Program-made: the position numbers and the translations under genes
The notes under the pieces: model-generated
The model's input: only the letters and a program-made list of their open reading frames with translations
Told to the model about the DNA's origin: nothing
Databases searched by the model: none
Shown: positions 1-8,619 of the stretch, piece after piece
How positions within the stretch are numbered: the stretch's first letter is position 1
Layout of the letters: every line of letters starts with the position of its first letter
Assembly: GCF_006715785.1 (NCBI RefSeq)
Contig: NZ_VFNX01000002.1
Location: 620,001-684,000 of the forward strand
DNA length: 64,000 bases
Direction: 5' to 3'
Origin: Streptomyces puniciscabiei
GTDB lineage: Bacteria > Actinomycetota > Actinomycetes > Streptomycetales > Streptomycetaceae

Positions 1-705
1 GCCCGGGCCGCCTCCCCGCGTGCCACGGCGGCGGCGCTCGACCTGGATGCCGCCGGCCGCACCCCCGTGGTGCACGGGGAGGACACCGCGTACGACACCG
101 CCAGCATCGTCAAGATCGACATCCTCGCGGCGCTGCTGCTCCAGGCGCAGGACGCGGGACGGCAGCTCACCGCCGCCGAGCGCGGCCACGCCGAGCCGAT
201 GATCGAACGCAGCGACAACACGGCGGCCGACGCGCTCTGGCGCGAGATCGGCCAGGCCTCCGGGCTGGCGGCGGCCAACAAGCGACTGGGGCTGACGTCG
301 ACGACCGGCGGGCCGGGCGTCAAGTGGGGCCTGACCCGGACGACCGCGAGCGACCAGATACGGATGCTGCGGGCCGTGTTCGACGGGCACGCAACGGGGA
401 CGTCCGGCGTCACCAGGAAGTCGGCCCTGAACGCGCGGTCCCGGACCTACATCCGCGGCCTCATGGGCAAGGTCATCCCGGAGCAGACCTGGGGAGTCTC
501 GGCCGCGGGAGCCTCCGGCAGCGCGCGGGCGCTGAAGAACGGCTGGCTGCAGCGCAACACCACGGGCCTGTGGGACGTCAACAGCGTCGGCCAGGTCACC
601 GTGAAGGGACACCGCCGCCTCGTCGCGGTGCTGTCGAACGGCAGCGCCTCGATGAGCGACGGGATCTCCCTGGTCGAGCGCACGGCACGCGAGGCCGTCG
701 CATAG
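1..705 (+). CDS. Serine hydrolase, class A beta-lactamase-like fold (5' end outside window)
   Basis: The reading frame is open from the first base, so the N-terminus lies outside the window; 234 residues are visible. The SxxK nucleophile motif is SIVK (103-114), the second motif is SDN (211-219), and a KNG at 535-543 stands where KTG normally lies. This is the layout of penicillin-recognising class A beta-lactamase-like serine hydrolases. The Omega-loop general base of true beta-lactamases is not obvious, so resistance activity should not be assumed. Many Streptomyces proteins of this type are exported or lipid-anchored; the signal would be in the missing part. It converges on the next gene with a 4-bp gap. 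Confidence 0.8.
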   Translation, partial: ARAASPRATAAALDLDAAGRTPVVHGEDTAYDTASIVKIDILAALLLQAQDAGRQLTAAERGHAEPMIERSDNTAADALWREIGQASGLAAANKRLGLTSTTGGPGVKWGLTRTTASDQIRMLRAVFDGHATGTSGVTRKSALNARSRTYIRGLMGKVIPEQTWGVSAAGASGSARALKNGWLQRNTTGLWDVNSVGQVTVKGHRRLVAVLSNGSASMSDGISLVERTAREAVA

Positions 706-709
706 CGGC

Positions 710-2248
710 TCAGCGCTCCCCCGGTCGGCAGGGCCGGACGACGGCGGTGACCGCGAGCGAGCCGAGCAGGGCCACGCAGAGCCAGGCGAAGGTGTCCCCG
801 ATGCGGTCGTAGACCGTCGTGACGCCGTGCACGGGGACGTAGGCCACCATGGTCTGCCGGCCGGTCGCGAAGTAGTCCGAGCCGGCGAGGACGTGCCCCT
901 CGGCGTCGTAGGCGGCCGAGACCCCTTCCGCGTCCTGGCGGATCAGGGCGTAGCCGTTCTCGATCGCGCGCAGGCGCGCCTTGTCGGTGTGCGTGGCGCC
1001 GTACTCCTTCCAGTCGTGCGAGGGGACGAGCATGATGTCGGCCCGAGTGCGCATCAGGGCCGGGAAGTCGGCGTCGTAGCAGATGACGTTCGCGAGGCGG
1101 CCGTACGGGGTGCGTACGACGGGGACATGGCCGTCGCCGGGCGTGAAGCGCTCGGAGCCGGGAATGGGATGGGCCTTCTGGTAGGTCCGGAGCACCGTGC
1201 CGCGGGGGTCGATGAGAAGTGCCTCGTCCCGCCCGTAGGCGGGCGGGGTGGTGCTGTGGACGCGGACTCCGATCTCCAGGTAGACGCCCGAGTGGCGGGC
1301 CTCGCGCTGTGCGGCGGCGATGGCGGCGGCCTCGTCCTGCTCCCGGGTCCGGACGGCGTTCTCGGGCCAGATCACTATCTTCGCGCCGGCGGCGGCCTCG
1401 CGGCGGGTGGCCGCGAGCAGGTCGTCCTCGACCGCGGTCATCGCGGGCCGCACCGCGGCGGCGGGGGCGGCGGCGACGCCCCCCGGCCCGTTGGCGTACC
1501 GGGCGAGCGTGGCCTTGAGCGTGTCGGTCGCGGCGCGAGCGGGGCTGACGCCGGCGATCCGTACGGTCGTGCCCTGCGGCGGAAAGAAGGCCAGCCGGGC
1601 GCCGCCCGCGAGCAGCACGCCGAGCAGGACGGCCGTGCAGCCGAGGCCGCTGCGCCAAGTGGCTCGCTGCCAGAGGCGGTTGACGGTGCTCGCGACGTAG
1701 GCGATCAGGAAGCCGACGCCCCACGGCCCCGTCACCGAGACGACCTGGAGGAGCGGGAGGTCTCCGTGCTGGGTGACGGCGAGGGAGCCGTACGCCGTGC
1801 CGAACGGGGACACCTGGGTGATCAGGAACTCCACGGCGGCGACAGCGGCGGGGAGGACCAGGGACGCGGCCGTGGGGTGCAGGCGGGCCGCCATCAGCCG
1901 GTCGGCGACGAAGGGCAGCGTCTGCAGGGCCGCCAGGGCGACGGCCCCCGCCAGCACCGCCGGGTTGAAGCCGATCGCCGACTCCTGGACCCAGAAGACG
2001 GCTGCCGCGAGGTGCGCCGCCCAGGTCCACACTGCTCCCGGCCAGGCACGGCTCAGGCGGGTGAAGCGCAGCAGCAGCACGGGGAAGATCCAGGCGGCGG
2101 CCGCGATGTCCCACCGGCCGCCGACCGCGAAGAGCATCGCGGTGGTGCCGAGCAGGAGCAGCGGCCAGGTGTGTTTGCGGGAAGGCGTCCGCCGCCGGGG
2201 CTGGTCGGTCGTCGGCCGGGGCGGGGGCTGTACGGCTGTGTTCGACAT
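710..2248 (-). CDS. Apolipoprotein N-acyltransferase-like membrane protein with C-N hydrolase domain
   Basis: 512 residues. The N-terminal half holds several hydrophobic segments, and the C-terminal half is a nitrilase/C-N hydrolase domain. The Glu-Lys-Cys triad is visible: E296 in VIWPENAVR, K358 in TYQKAHP and C390 in NVICYDADFP. This matches the Lnt family, which moves an acyl chain from phospholipid to the N-terminal cysteine of lipoproteins on the outer face of the membrane. The reading frame runs upstream, but the ATG at 2248 gives a polar start before the first membrane segment. Streptomyces carry several Lnt-like paralogues, so this may not be the main enzyme. It is divergent from the sensor kinase. 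Confidence 0.85.
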   Translation of the reverse strand: MSNTAVQPPPRPTTDQPRRRTPSRKHTWPLLLLGTTAMLFAVGGRWDIAAAAWIFPVLLLRFTRLSRAWPGAVWTWAAHLAAAVFWVQESAIGFNPAVLAGAVALAALQTLPFVADRLMAARLHPTAASLVLPAAVAAVEFLITQVSPFGTAYGSLAVTQHGDLPLLQVVSVTGPWGVGFLIAYVASTVNRLWQRATWRSGLGCTAVLLGVLLAGGARLAFFPPQGTTVRIAGVSPARAATDTLKATLARYANGPGGVAAAPAAAVRPAMTAVEDDLLAATRREAAAGAKIVIWPENAVRTREQDEAAAIAAAQREARHSGVYLEIGVRVHSTTPPAYGRDEALLIDPRGTVLRTYQKAHPIPGSERFTPGDGHVPVVRTPYGRLANVICYDADFPALMRTRADIMLVPSHDWKEYGATHTDKARLRAIENGYALIRQDAEGVSAAYDAEGHVLAGSDYFATGRQTMVAYVPVHGVTTVYDRIGDTFAWLCVALLGSLAVTAVVRPCRPGER

Positions 2249-2385
2249 GTCCGGGACGCTAGGGGGGACCGGCCCGGCGGCGCCTCGGGCCCGGTGCCGA
2301 TCCTGGCGAGCGCCGACGCATCTTTCGATGCGCGCCCGGCGGAGGATCCGTCGCGCCCGCGTGGCGTCTAGCCTGACGGACCGAG
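2249..2385. promoter_or_regulatory. Divergent intergenic region between Lnt-like gene and two-component system
   Basis: This 137-bp spacer separates the start of the minus-strand acyltransferase-like gene from the plus-strand sensor kinase, so promoters for both must lie here or in the 5' ends. I see no convincing -10/-35 pair or palindrome. Confidence 0.4.
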
Positions 2386-3627
2386 ATGAGCGCCCAGGTG
2401 ATCGCCCTGCCCCGAGCCGCACACCGCTGGCTCGCCGACCGACCGCGGCTGACCGACGCCGTGTGGGTCGGCGTCCTCACGCTGCTCGACATGGCCACGG
2501 TGCGAGCCCGCACACCCGAGCCGCCCGTCTGGGGCGTGGCGCTGTGGGGGGCGCAGACCGTGCCGCTGCTGTGGCGGCGGGCGGCGCCGCGTGCCGTGCT
2601 CGTCGCGATGACCGCCCTGTACGTCCTGTTCCAGACGCTCGGCCCGATCCCGTCGAAGGTGCCCGGACCGTTCCTGCTGATGCTCGGTGTCTACGCCGTG
2701 GCCCGGTACACGCCGGCCCCGACGAGTGTGCCGCTGACCCTGCTCGCCCTCGCCTCGGCAGCCGTCACGGACGCGCTGAGCGGGCACTGGGAGCCGCCGC
2801 GGCTCGGTTCGCTGGAGCCCATCAGCCTCACGACGTTCGCCTTCTTCTTCGCCCTGGCCTGGCTGCTGGGCCACGGGCGGCGCCGGATCGACGCGGACGC
2901 AGCCCGGCTGCGCGAGCTCAACCGGCGGCTCGCGGCGGAGCGGGAACTCAACGCGCGCCAGGCCGTGCTCACCGAGCGCGCCCGTATCGCCCGCGATCTG
3001 CACGACGTCGTCGCCCATCACGTCAGCGCCATCGCCCTGCAGGCACGGGCCGCCGAGGACGTGCTCACCTCCGGTCCGCTGCAGCCGGAAGAGGCCGCGC
3101 ACGGGGTCGGGGTGATCGCGCGGACCGCCGACACGGCGCTCGCCGAGATGCGGCGGCTGCTCGGGCTGCTGTCCTTCGGCGAACGGGATCTCGCCCCCGA
3201 GCCGTCCCTCGCCCGTCTCGACCGGCTCATGGGGGTCGCGACCTCCGCGGGCTGCCGGGTCTCCTGTGCCGTCGAGGTGGCCGGGCGGGCGGCGCCGCCC
3301 GCCGGGATGCAGGTCTCGGCCTACCGGATCGTGCAGGAGGCGCTGACGAATGTGGTCAAGCACGCCGGTCCGGTCGCCGTACGGATCGCCGTGCGCGGTG
3401 ACGACGCGCGGCTCACGGTCGAGGTCGAGAACGACCCGCCGGCCCCGGGCCACCGGCCGGTGCCCGGCACCGGGCGGGGGCTGGTCGGGGTGCGGGAGCG
3501 GGTGGCGGCCTTCGACGGCGGGCTGGACGCGGGTCCGCGCCCGGACGGCGGCTGGCGACTGCGCGCGGTGCTGTCCGCGCGGGCGGCCGGCACGGCACGG
3601 CCTCCTGCGGCGCGGGGGGACCGATGA
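2386..3627 (+). CDS. Two-component sensor histidine kinase, HisKA_3 (NarL-partner) type
   Basis: 413 residues. The N-terminal part (about residues 20-165) has five or six hydrophobic segments and no large extracellular domain, so the signal is probably sensed in or near the membrane. A linker leads to the HisKA_3 dimerisation helix with phospho-acceptor His206 in RDLHDVVAHH. The ATPase domain has an N-box (QEALTNVVKH) and a glycine-rich box (GTGRGLVGVRERV). The stop overlaps the response-regulator start as ATGA, so the two should be co-translated. The stimulus is not deducible from sequence. Confidence 0.92.
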   Translation: MSAQVIALPRAAHRWLADRPRLTDAVWVGVLTLLDMATVRARTPEPPVWGVALWGAQTVPLLWRRAAPRAVLVAMTALYVLFQTLGPIPSKVPGPFLLMLGVYAVARYTPAPTSVPLTLLALASAAVTDALSGHWEPPRLGSLEPISLTTFAFFFALAWLLGHGRRRIDADAARLRELNRRLAAERELNARQAVLTERARIARDLHDVVAHHVSAIALQARAAEDVLTSGPLQPEEAAHGVGVIARTADTALAEMRRLLGLLSFGERDLAPEPSLARLDRLMGVATSAGCRVSCAVEVAGRAAPPAGMQVSAYRIVQEALTNVVKHAGPVAVRIAVRGDDARLTVEVENDPPAPGHRPVPGTGRGLVGVRERVAAFDGGLDAGPRPDGGWRLRAVLSARAAGTARPPAARGDR

Positions 3628-4295
3628 CGGTACGCGTGCTGGTGGTGGACGACCAGGAGATCGTGCGGACCGCGCTGCGGCTGGTCATCGACCGGCGCGA
3701 GGGGCTGTCGGTAGTCGGGGAGGCAGGCGACGGCGAGGAGGCGGTCTCGCTGGCCGCGGCGCTGTGTCCGGACGTGGTGCTGATGGACGTACGCATGCCG
3801 GGCACGACCGGGGTGGAGGCGACCCGGCGGATCGTGCGGGAGTGGCCGGGCCCCGGGCCGGTGCCGCGTGTGCTGGTGCTGACCACCTTCGACCTGGACG
3901 AGTACGTCCACGCGGCCCTGCGTGCCGGGGCCGTCGGCTTCCTGCTGAAGAACAGCCGGCCCGAACAGCTCGCCGCGGCCCTGCGTGCGGCGGCGGACGG
4001 CGAGCCGGTCCTCGCGCCGACCGTCACCCGGCGCCTCATCGACACCGTCACCGGGCTGCCGCCCGCGCTGCTGCCGACGGCGGCCACACCCGTGCCGGCG
4101 GACGTCTCGCTGACCGAGCGCGAGATCCAGGTCCTGGTGCTGGTCGCGCGGGGCCTGTCCAACGCCAGGATCGCCGCGGACCTGGGCCTGAGCGAGGCGA
4201 CGGTGAAGAGCAGGGTCAACCGCATCCTGACCAGGCTGGGCCTGGAGAACCGGGTCCAGGCGGCCCTGTACGCCCACCGGGCCGGCCTCGCCTGA
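3624..4295 (+). CDS. NarL/FixJ-family response regulator
   Basis: 223 residues. The receiver domain starts VRVLVVDDQEIVR and has phospho-acceptor Asp55 in VVLMDVRMPG, a switch threonine in VLTTFD and the conserved lysine in LLKNSRP. A C-terminal LuxR-type HTH follows (LTEREIQVLVLVARGLSN, then LGLSEATVKSRVNRIL). It is the partner of the overlapping kinase. It is expected to bind DNA as a phosphorylated dimer; the targets are unknown, though the divergent upstream gene is a candidate. Confidence 0.93.
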   Translation: MTVRVLVVDDQEIVRTALRLVIDRREGLSVVGEAGDGEEAVSLAAALCPDVVLMDVRMPGTTGVEATRRIVREWPGPGPVPRVLVLTTFDLDEYVHAALRAGAVGFLLKNSRPEQLAAALRAAADGEPVLAPTVTRRLIDTVTGLPPALLPTAATPVPADVSLTEREIQVLVLVARGLSNARIAADLGLSEATVKSRVNRILTRLGLENRVQAALYAHRAGLA

Positions 4296-4495
4296 CGCGG
4301 TGCGCACCGGTTCCCCCTCAGGTGGGCCCGCCCCGCCGCCACCTCCCCAGGGTTCCGGCATTCCGCATCCCCCCTCCCCTGTGACGCGCCTGTGACAGTC
4401 GGCGGACACGGTCATGACGTCCGGCAAGCAGCCTGGAGAAACAAGGGCAAATCGCCCTAAACGGTCAGACCCCTCGCCGCCGGAGGACAAGCACC
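4296..4495. promoter_or_regulatory. Intergenic region upstream of HTH-only LuxR protein
   Basis: A 200-bp spacer after the response regulator. It ends with a good ribosome-binding site (GGAGGA at about 4481) ahead of the next ATG. No terminator hairpin or clear promoter hexamers were recognised. Confidence 0.35.
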
Positions 4496-4723
4496 ATGAG
4501 CGCCACCCTCTCCACGCACACCGAAGCCCCCGCCCCCGCGCTGGCTCCGCGCGAGCGGGAGACGCTCCGGCACATCGCCGCCGGCCGCACCTATCTCCAG
4601 ACCGCCCGCCACATGGGCCTGTCCACCCACACCGTGGACGCCTACCTGCGCCGCATCCGGGCCAAGCTCAACATCACCAACACCGCCGAACTGACCCGCG
4701 TGGCCATCTCCCTCGGCATGTGA
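4496..4723 (+). CDS. HTH-only LuxR-type regulator (75 aa)
   Basis: The protein is essentially just a LuxR/GerE DNA-binding domain: LAPRERETLRHIAAGRTYLQ, then MGLSTHTVDAYLRRIRAKL, ending TRVAISLGM. No receiver or ligand-binding domain exists on either side. Such proteins dimerise through the HTH and work as small stand-alone regulators. The start is fixed by GGAGGA upstream of ATG 4496. The substitution of TYLQTARHMG for the usual SNKEIA segment marks it as a divergent member. It lies 200 bp after the two-component pair and may share its regulon. Confidence 0.85.
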   Translation: MSATLSTHTEAPAPALAPRERETLRHIAAGRTYLQTARHMGLSTHTVDAYLRRIRAKLNITNTAELTRVAISLGM

Positions 4724-4826
4724 TCACGTCCCGGACTCGTCCTCGGCGCCCCCGGCCGGCGCCTGCCGAGGCGGTAGCTTGGCGGGTGCGAGGGAGACGC
4801 AAGGGGGGATCGAGGGGGGATGGGGC

Positions 4827-6018
4827 GTGCGTCAGGAAGGCCTCGGGTGCCGGCTCGTCGCGGCTGTGCGGGCGCGGGACGCGCGGGCGGTGCGGAAGCT
4901 GCTGGCGGAGGGGGCGGATCCCGACACCCGGAACGCGCAGGGGTTTCCGGTGCTGTGCGAGGCCGTGGCCGGGTACGACGCGGGGGTCGCCGAGGCGCTG
5001 GTCGACGGCGGTGCGGACCCCGACCTCGTCCTGCCGGACGGCACGACAGCGCTGTGGCGGGCCGTCGACGGCGGTTCCCCGGCCGTTGTCACCGCGGTCC
5101 TGGGGAGAGAGCCCCGGCTGCGACTGGCCCGGACCGAGCGTGAGCGGCTGCTCGGCCTGGCCCGGCACTGGTACGAGACGGGCGTGGAGGAGGAGCCTGC
5201 GCCGCTGCGCGAGGACCCACACCACCGTCGACCAGTCCACATCGTCCTCGTCGGGCACCCGCACACCGCGCGCGACCAGTTCGCCGACCGGGGTCAGGAT
5301 CCGGAAGGCCCACTCCAGCGCGGTCAGGACGGCGCCGTGTCCGTCGCGTACGACGAGCCCGGCCAGCGACACCTCGTCGACCTGCGAGTACTCGTCGTCC
5401 AGCACCCGGACCCGCCTGGCTCACGAGACCTGGTCGGCCGTGGTCGCCCACCGCGACGCCCCCGACCCGGCGCACCGCCGGCTCCTGCTGGACTACCTGG
5501 GAACGCGGGCGCTGCTGCGCACGGACCCGGGCCCCTACGAGAAGCGGGAGTGCGAGTTCCTCGCCTCCTGGGCGGCCGAGGAACAGGACGGCGCGACCCT
5601 GGCGAAGCTGCTCGACGCCTTCATGTACTACGACGATCCCGCCGTCGTGTCCCTGGCGCTGCGCCACATCGCCCATCCCGACGCCCGGGTCCGCCGCGCG
5701 GTGGCGTACGCGCTGCCGTCCGGCGGACCGCCCTCGCCCGAGGTCGCCGCCGCCCGGCTCGCCCTCCTGCGCGATCCCGACACCGAGGTGCGCACCAGCG
5801 CCTGCGCCGGCCTGCGGCACGCAGCGGTACTGACCCGGGAATGCGTCCGGGAACTGATCCTGCGCACCGGAGACCCCGATCCCGGGGTTCGGGAGGAGGC
5901 TGCGGCCGCGTTGGCACAGTCCGCGGACCGCAGCCCCGACGTCGCCGCCGCCCTGCGAGTCCAGAGCGGCGGCGACGACCTGCGGAGAAGGCGGCGGAGA
6001 CAGCAGGCCACGGGCTGA
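4827..6018 (+). pseudogene. Ankyrin/HEAT-repeat protein gene disrupted by an internal inversion
   Basis: Three pieces of one protein lie here, but the middle one is backwards. The N-terminal piece (GTG 4827 to about 5192, plus strand) has ankyrin repeats (VRKLLAEGADPDTRNAQG, EALVDGGADPDLVLPDGTT) and ends LARHWYETGVEEE. The C-terminal piece (about 5422-6018, plus strand, shifted frame) runs HETWSAVVAHRDAPDPAHRR into HEAT-like repeats (HPDARVRRAVAYAL). The bases between encode the expected central part only on the minus strand (VRVLDDEYSQVDEVSLAGL, ALEWAFRILTPVGELVARG, VDWSTVVWVLAQRR). From memory, the family reads straight through these three parts. The flanks are also one frame apart, so a small indel accompanied the inversion. 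A G-rich Shine-Dalgarno at 4815-4820 supports GTG 4827. The product is presumably non-functional. Confidence 0.8.
5193..5422 (-). other. Inverted coding segment inside the ankyrin/HEAT gene
   Basis: This stretch of about 230 bp codes on the minus strand for the central section of the surrounding plus-strand gene. The proposed ends share only a 5-bp inverted match (GAGCC at 5193-5197, GGCTC at 5418-5422). There are no long inverted repeats or recombinase sites, which argues against a phase-variation switch and for an illegitimate rearrangement. The end points are estimates from where coding homology changes strand, good to about 15 bp. Confidence 0.7.
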
Positions 6019-6076
6019 GGATCCGCGGGCTGCTCCGCCGGGCGGCCAGGAGGCGTGGGCCCGTTTCCGTCGTCGG

Positions 6077-7882
6077 TCAGCCGACGGTCAGGGAGAACGG
6101 ACCGGCGAGGACCGAGTAGCCGTCATTGGCGAGGTAGTACACGTCGTACCTGCCCGCTCCGCTCAGTTTGCCGGTCGAGAAGGTGACGGCGCCGCTGGCG
6201 TTCGGGGCGTAGGACCAGGCCGGCGAGGACTGCTTGCCCGGCGTCACGCCCGCGGGGTACACACCGATCCAGTTCTTGGCGTTCACCTGGGTCGCCGACG
6301 GCACCGAGTAGCGGAAGGTGACGTTGCCGCCGCCGGAGACCGCGTTCAGGTCGCCGGTGAGCGTCGGGATGGTCGCGGTGGCCGGGGCGAACGCGGCGTT
6401 GAGCGGTGTCGCGTAGGTGTCGTTGGCCGTGAGACCCGGCAGACCGAGGGCGGCCTCGACGGTACGGCCGATGCCGTAGTGGTCGTAGTGCAGCGGGCTG
6501 CTGGTGCCGGCCGGGACGGTGCCCTGGGAGCCGACGACCGTGGTGACCACGTGGTTGTAGGCCTCGTTCGCGCTCTCGTCCCAGGTGAGGATCAGCAGCG
6601 AGCGATCCTGCGTCCAGGCCGGGGAGGCGAGGACCGGGGCCAGGGTCTGCTTCAGCCAGCCGTCCTGGGTCTTCAGACTGGTGGTGTTGCCGTTGCCGGA
6701 GGCCTCGCCGTCGTAGTAGTCGTCGGCGGCGATCCAGGAGAAGTTGGGTGTGGAGGCCGCGGACTTCAGGTCGGTGGTCAGCTGCGTGGTGTCGAACAGG
6801 TGGGCCGCACAGCGCGTCGCGTCACCGCTGATGTCGGTGTAGTTGATGAAGGGCGCGTCGTCGGGCTCGTAGTAACTGTCGTTGTTGTTCTTGGTGTTGC
6901 AGGGGGTGCCCATGCCCTGCTCGTACGCCTTCCAGGTCTTGCCGGCCGCCTCCAGGGTGTCGCCGAGGTTGCGCTCGGGAGAGTTGATGTTCGGGAAGTA
7001 GGTGGCGCCCTTGGCGTAGGTGTCGCCGCCGGCTATGGCGAGGTAGTTCTCGTCGCTCGGGTGGTAGACGCCGTGGAAGTCGGTGAGTGTGGCGCCCTGG
7101 GTCATGAGGCTGTGCATGTACGGCGTGTCCGCGGGGTCGTTCATGACCTCGGAGTAGTCGGTGTTCTCCATCATGACCATGAAGACGTGGTCGTAGCCGG
7201 GGACCTTGGACACGGGCGGCGAGAGCGGAGCGGGCGCGGTGACCGGGGTGTCCAGGGTCAGGGAGAGGTTGTCGAGGTAGCCGGTCTCGCTGCTCGTCGA
7301 CAGGAACTGCACCTCGACCTGGATGGAGCGGGTGCCGGCCGGGACCGCGCCGGTGGTGCTGCGCGAGAGGAACTTGGTGGCCAGACCCCGGTCGCTCGCG
7401 GACACCGTGGGCAGCTTGGCGGCGGCGCCGACGGGGCCGCCGTTCGCGTCGTGGAAGTGCAGGCTGACCGCGACATAGCCGCTGTACGTGGTCCAGCCGC
7501 CGAGCCATCCGGAGAGGTTGTAGTGCACTCCCCCGCCGTCGATGGCCGAGGCGGCCGAGGAGACGTCGACGGTCTGCGTCATCGCTCCGTCGCCGAAGTT
7601 GCCGGGCCCGAAGAACGCCTTGCCCGGCGTGTTGCCGTCGCTCGGCAGTCCGAAGGAGGCGACGCTGTGGCACATGACGTTCAGGCCGCCGGCCTCGGTG
7701 GTCCAGCCGGGGACAGTGGTGGCGGCCGACCAGTCGCCGGTGCAGTAGCCGCCGCTCTCCGCGTCGCCGTTGACGATCAGGTTGCCGCTGCTCCCGGCCG
7801 CCCGGGCGCCGGTGGGAGCGGCGACGATCAGTGCGCCGAGGAGGGCGAGCAGCCCGCCGAGGGATCTCCAGCGCAGTCGCAT
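6077..7882 (-). CDS. Secreted phosphoesterase (phosphatase/phospholipase C superfamily) with N-terminal binding domain
   Basis: 601 residues. A signal peptide (MRLRWRSLGGLLALLGAL to TGARA) precedes a beta-rich module of about 190 residues beginning NLIVNGDAESGG, which resembles a galactose-binding-like accessory domain. The catalytic domain starts VFMVMMENTDYSEVMND and continues HPSDENYLAIAGG, typical of the phosphoesterase family that includes acid phosphatases and phospholipase C; WDESANEAYNH is a likely metal or active-site region. A short C-terminal beta domain (NWIGVYPAGVTPG) ends the protein. It is probably extracellular and used to scavenge phosphate from organic esters. No PHO box was recognised upstream; a dre-like palindrome lies at 8005-8020. 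Confidence 0.85.
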   Translation of the reverse strand: MRLRWRSLGGLLALLGALIVAAPTGARAAGSSGNLIVNGDAESGGYCTGDWSAATTVPGWTTEAGGLNVMCHSVASFGLPSDGNTPGKAFFGPGNFGDGAMTQTVDVSSAASAIDGGGVHYNLSGWLGGWTTYSGYVAVSLHFHDANGGPVGAAAKLPTVSASDRGLATKFLSRSTTGAVPAGTRSIQVEVQFLSTSSETGYLDNLSLTLDTPVTAPAPLSPPVSKVPGYDHVFMVMMENTDYSEVMNDPADTPYMHSLMTQGATLTDFHGVYHPSDENYLAIAGGDTYAKGATYFPNINSPERNLGDTLEAAGKTWKAYEQGMGTPCNTKNNNDSYYEPDDAPFINYTDISGDATRCAAHLFDTTQLTTDLKSAASTPNFSWIAADDYYDGEASGNGNTTSLKTQDGWLKQTLAPVLASPAWTQDRSLLILTWDESANEAYNHVVTTVVGSQGTVPAGTSSPLHYDHYGIGRTVEAALGLPGLTANDTYATPLNAAFAPATATIPTLTGDLNAVSGGGNVTFRYSVPSATQVNAKNWIGVYPAGVTPGKQSSPAWSYAPNASGAVTFSTGKLSGAGRYDVYYLANDGYSVLAGPFSLTVG

Positions 7883-8134
7883 ACGTAGTACCTCGTCCCG
7901 TTGGTGAGGATGCCGTTGACGGGCCACGCCCGCACGGCCTGACTGTGCGCACGAACGGGACATGAGTAGTGGCCGTGACTGTCGAGGGGAAGAACCGCGA
8001 CCAAACTTGACCAGACAAGTTGGCGGCCGGTGCCGCCCGGTCCGGGCAGGGGACGGGGAGGCGGCGGGCTTTTCGGCTGCCTCGGAAGGGGCACGCGGTC
8101 GGGGTAGGACTTCCGAGCGGAGGGCGGTATCACC
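7883..8134. promoter_or_regulatory. Divergent intergenic region, phosphoesterase / SRPBCC gene
   Basis: A 252-bp divergent region that should hold promoters for both flanking genes. The only structured element recognised is the palindrome at 8005-8020, listed separately. Confidence 0.4.
8005..8020. promoter_or_regulatory. Palindrome resembling a DasR (dre) operator
   Basis: ACTTGACCAGACAAGT has perfect 5-bp arms (ACTTG/CAAGT) around a six-base centre. Its complement matches about 12 of 16 positions of the dre consensus as I remember it (ACTGGTCTAGACCAGT). It lies about 120 bp upstream of the phosphoesterase start and 115 bp upstream of the SRPBCC gene. Binding by DasR or another GntR protein is inference. 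Confidence 0.4.
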
Positions 8135-8548
8135 ATGAGCGAGTACGAATGGTCCCGCACGATGCCCGCACAGCCCGAGCAGGTCTTCGACCAGGCGGCC
8201 AACCTCGGCCAGCTCGACGCATGGCTCCCGAACGCCCTGCACGTGGAGGCCGAGGAACCGCCCGCCGTCACGGTGCACGAGGACCGCTCCGGCCAGGACA
8301 TGGCCGCCCTGCTGCGGGCCCAGCCCGAGCAGATGCGCCTGGAGTGGGGCACCCGGGAACAGGGCAGCTACACCGGCTGGCTCCAGGTGTCCGGCATCGG
8401 CACCGGGGCCAGCGAGGTGACCGTGCACCTGTCGTTCTTCGACCCCGATCACGACCCCGGTCAGGAGGCGGTGTTCGACGCGCTGGACCACAGTCTGCGG
8501 CGCCTGGAGGAGCAGGTGCGCATGCGCGTCGACAACGGGGCCGGCTGA
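8135..8548 (+). CDS. SRPBCC-family protein (polyketide cyclase/dehydrase fold)
   Basis: 137 residues. It begins EYEWSRTMPAQPEQVFDQAA, the usual first strand and helix of START/SRPBCC proteins, with later strands such as EVTVHLSFFDP and a long C-terminal helix DALDHSLRRLEEQVRMRV that would cover the ligand pocket. The family binds hydrophobic ligands or lipids; the substrate cannot be read from sequence. The start follows GGAGGGCGG. There is no biosynthetic cluster around it, so a polyketide role is not supported. Confidence 0.75.
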   Translation: MSEYEWSRTMPAQPEQVFDQAANLGQLDAWLPNALHVEAEEPPAVTVHEDRSGQDMAALLRAQPEQMRLEWGTREQGSYTGWLQVSGIGTGASEVTVHLSFFDPDHDPGQEAVFDALDHSLRRLEEQVRMRVDNGAG

Positions 8549-8619
8549 GCTGCCGGACCCCCCGCGAACTCTGTTTCTCTTCGGGAAGGGCTGGGGACCC
8601 GGGGCAGGAGGTGATCGTC

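Noticed and set aside
4779..6119. Programmed frameshift in the ankyrin/HEAT gene
   Set aside because: A frameshift cannot explain why the central part is encoded on the other strand.
6479..7888. Val/Gly-rich plus-strand frame opposite the phosphoesterase
   Set aside because: Low-complexity antisense translation of a high-GC gene; the minus strand carries a signal peptide and catalytic motifs.
8135..8548. Polyketide cyclase of a biosynthetic cluster
   Set aside because: No synthase or tailoring genes are nearby; SRPBCC is a general ligand-binding fold.
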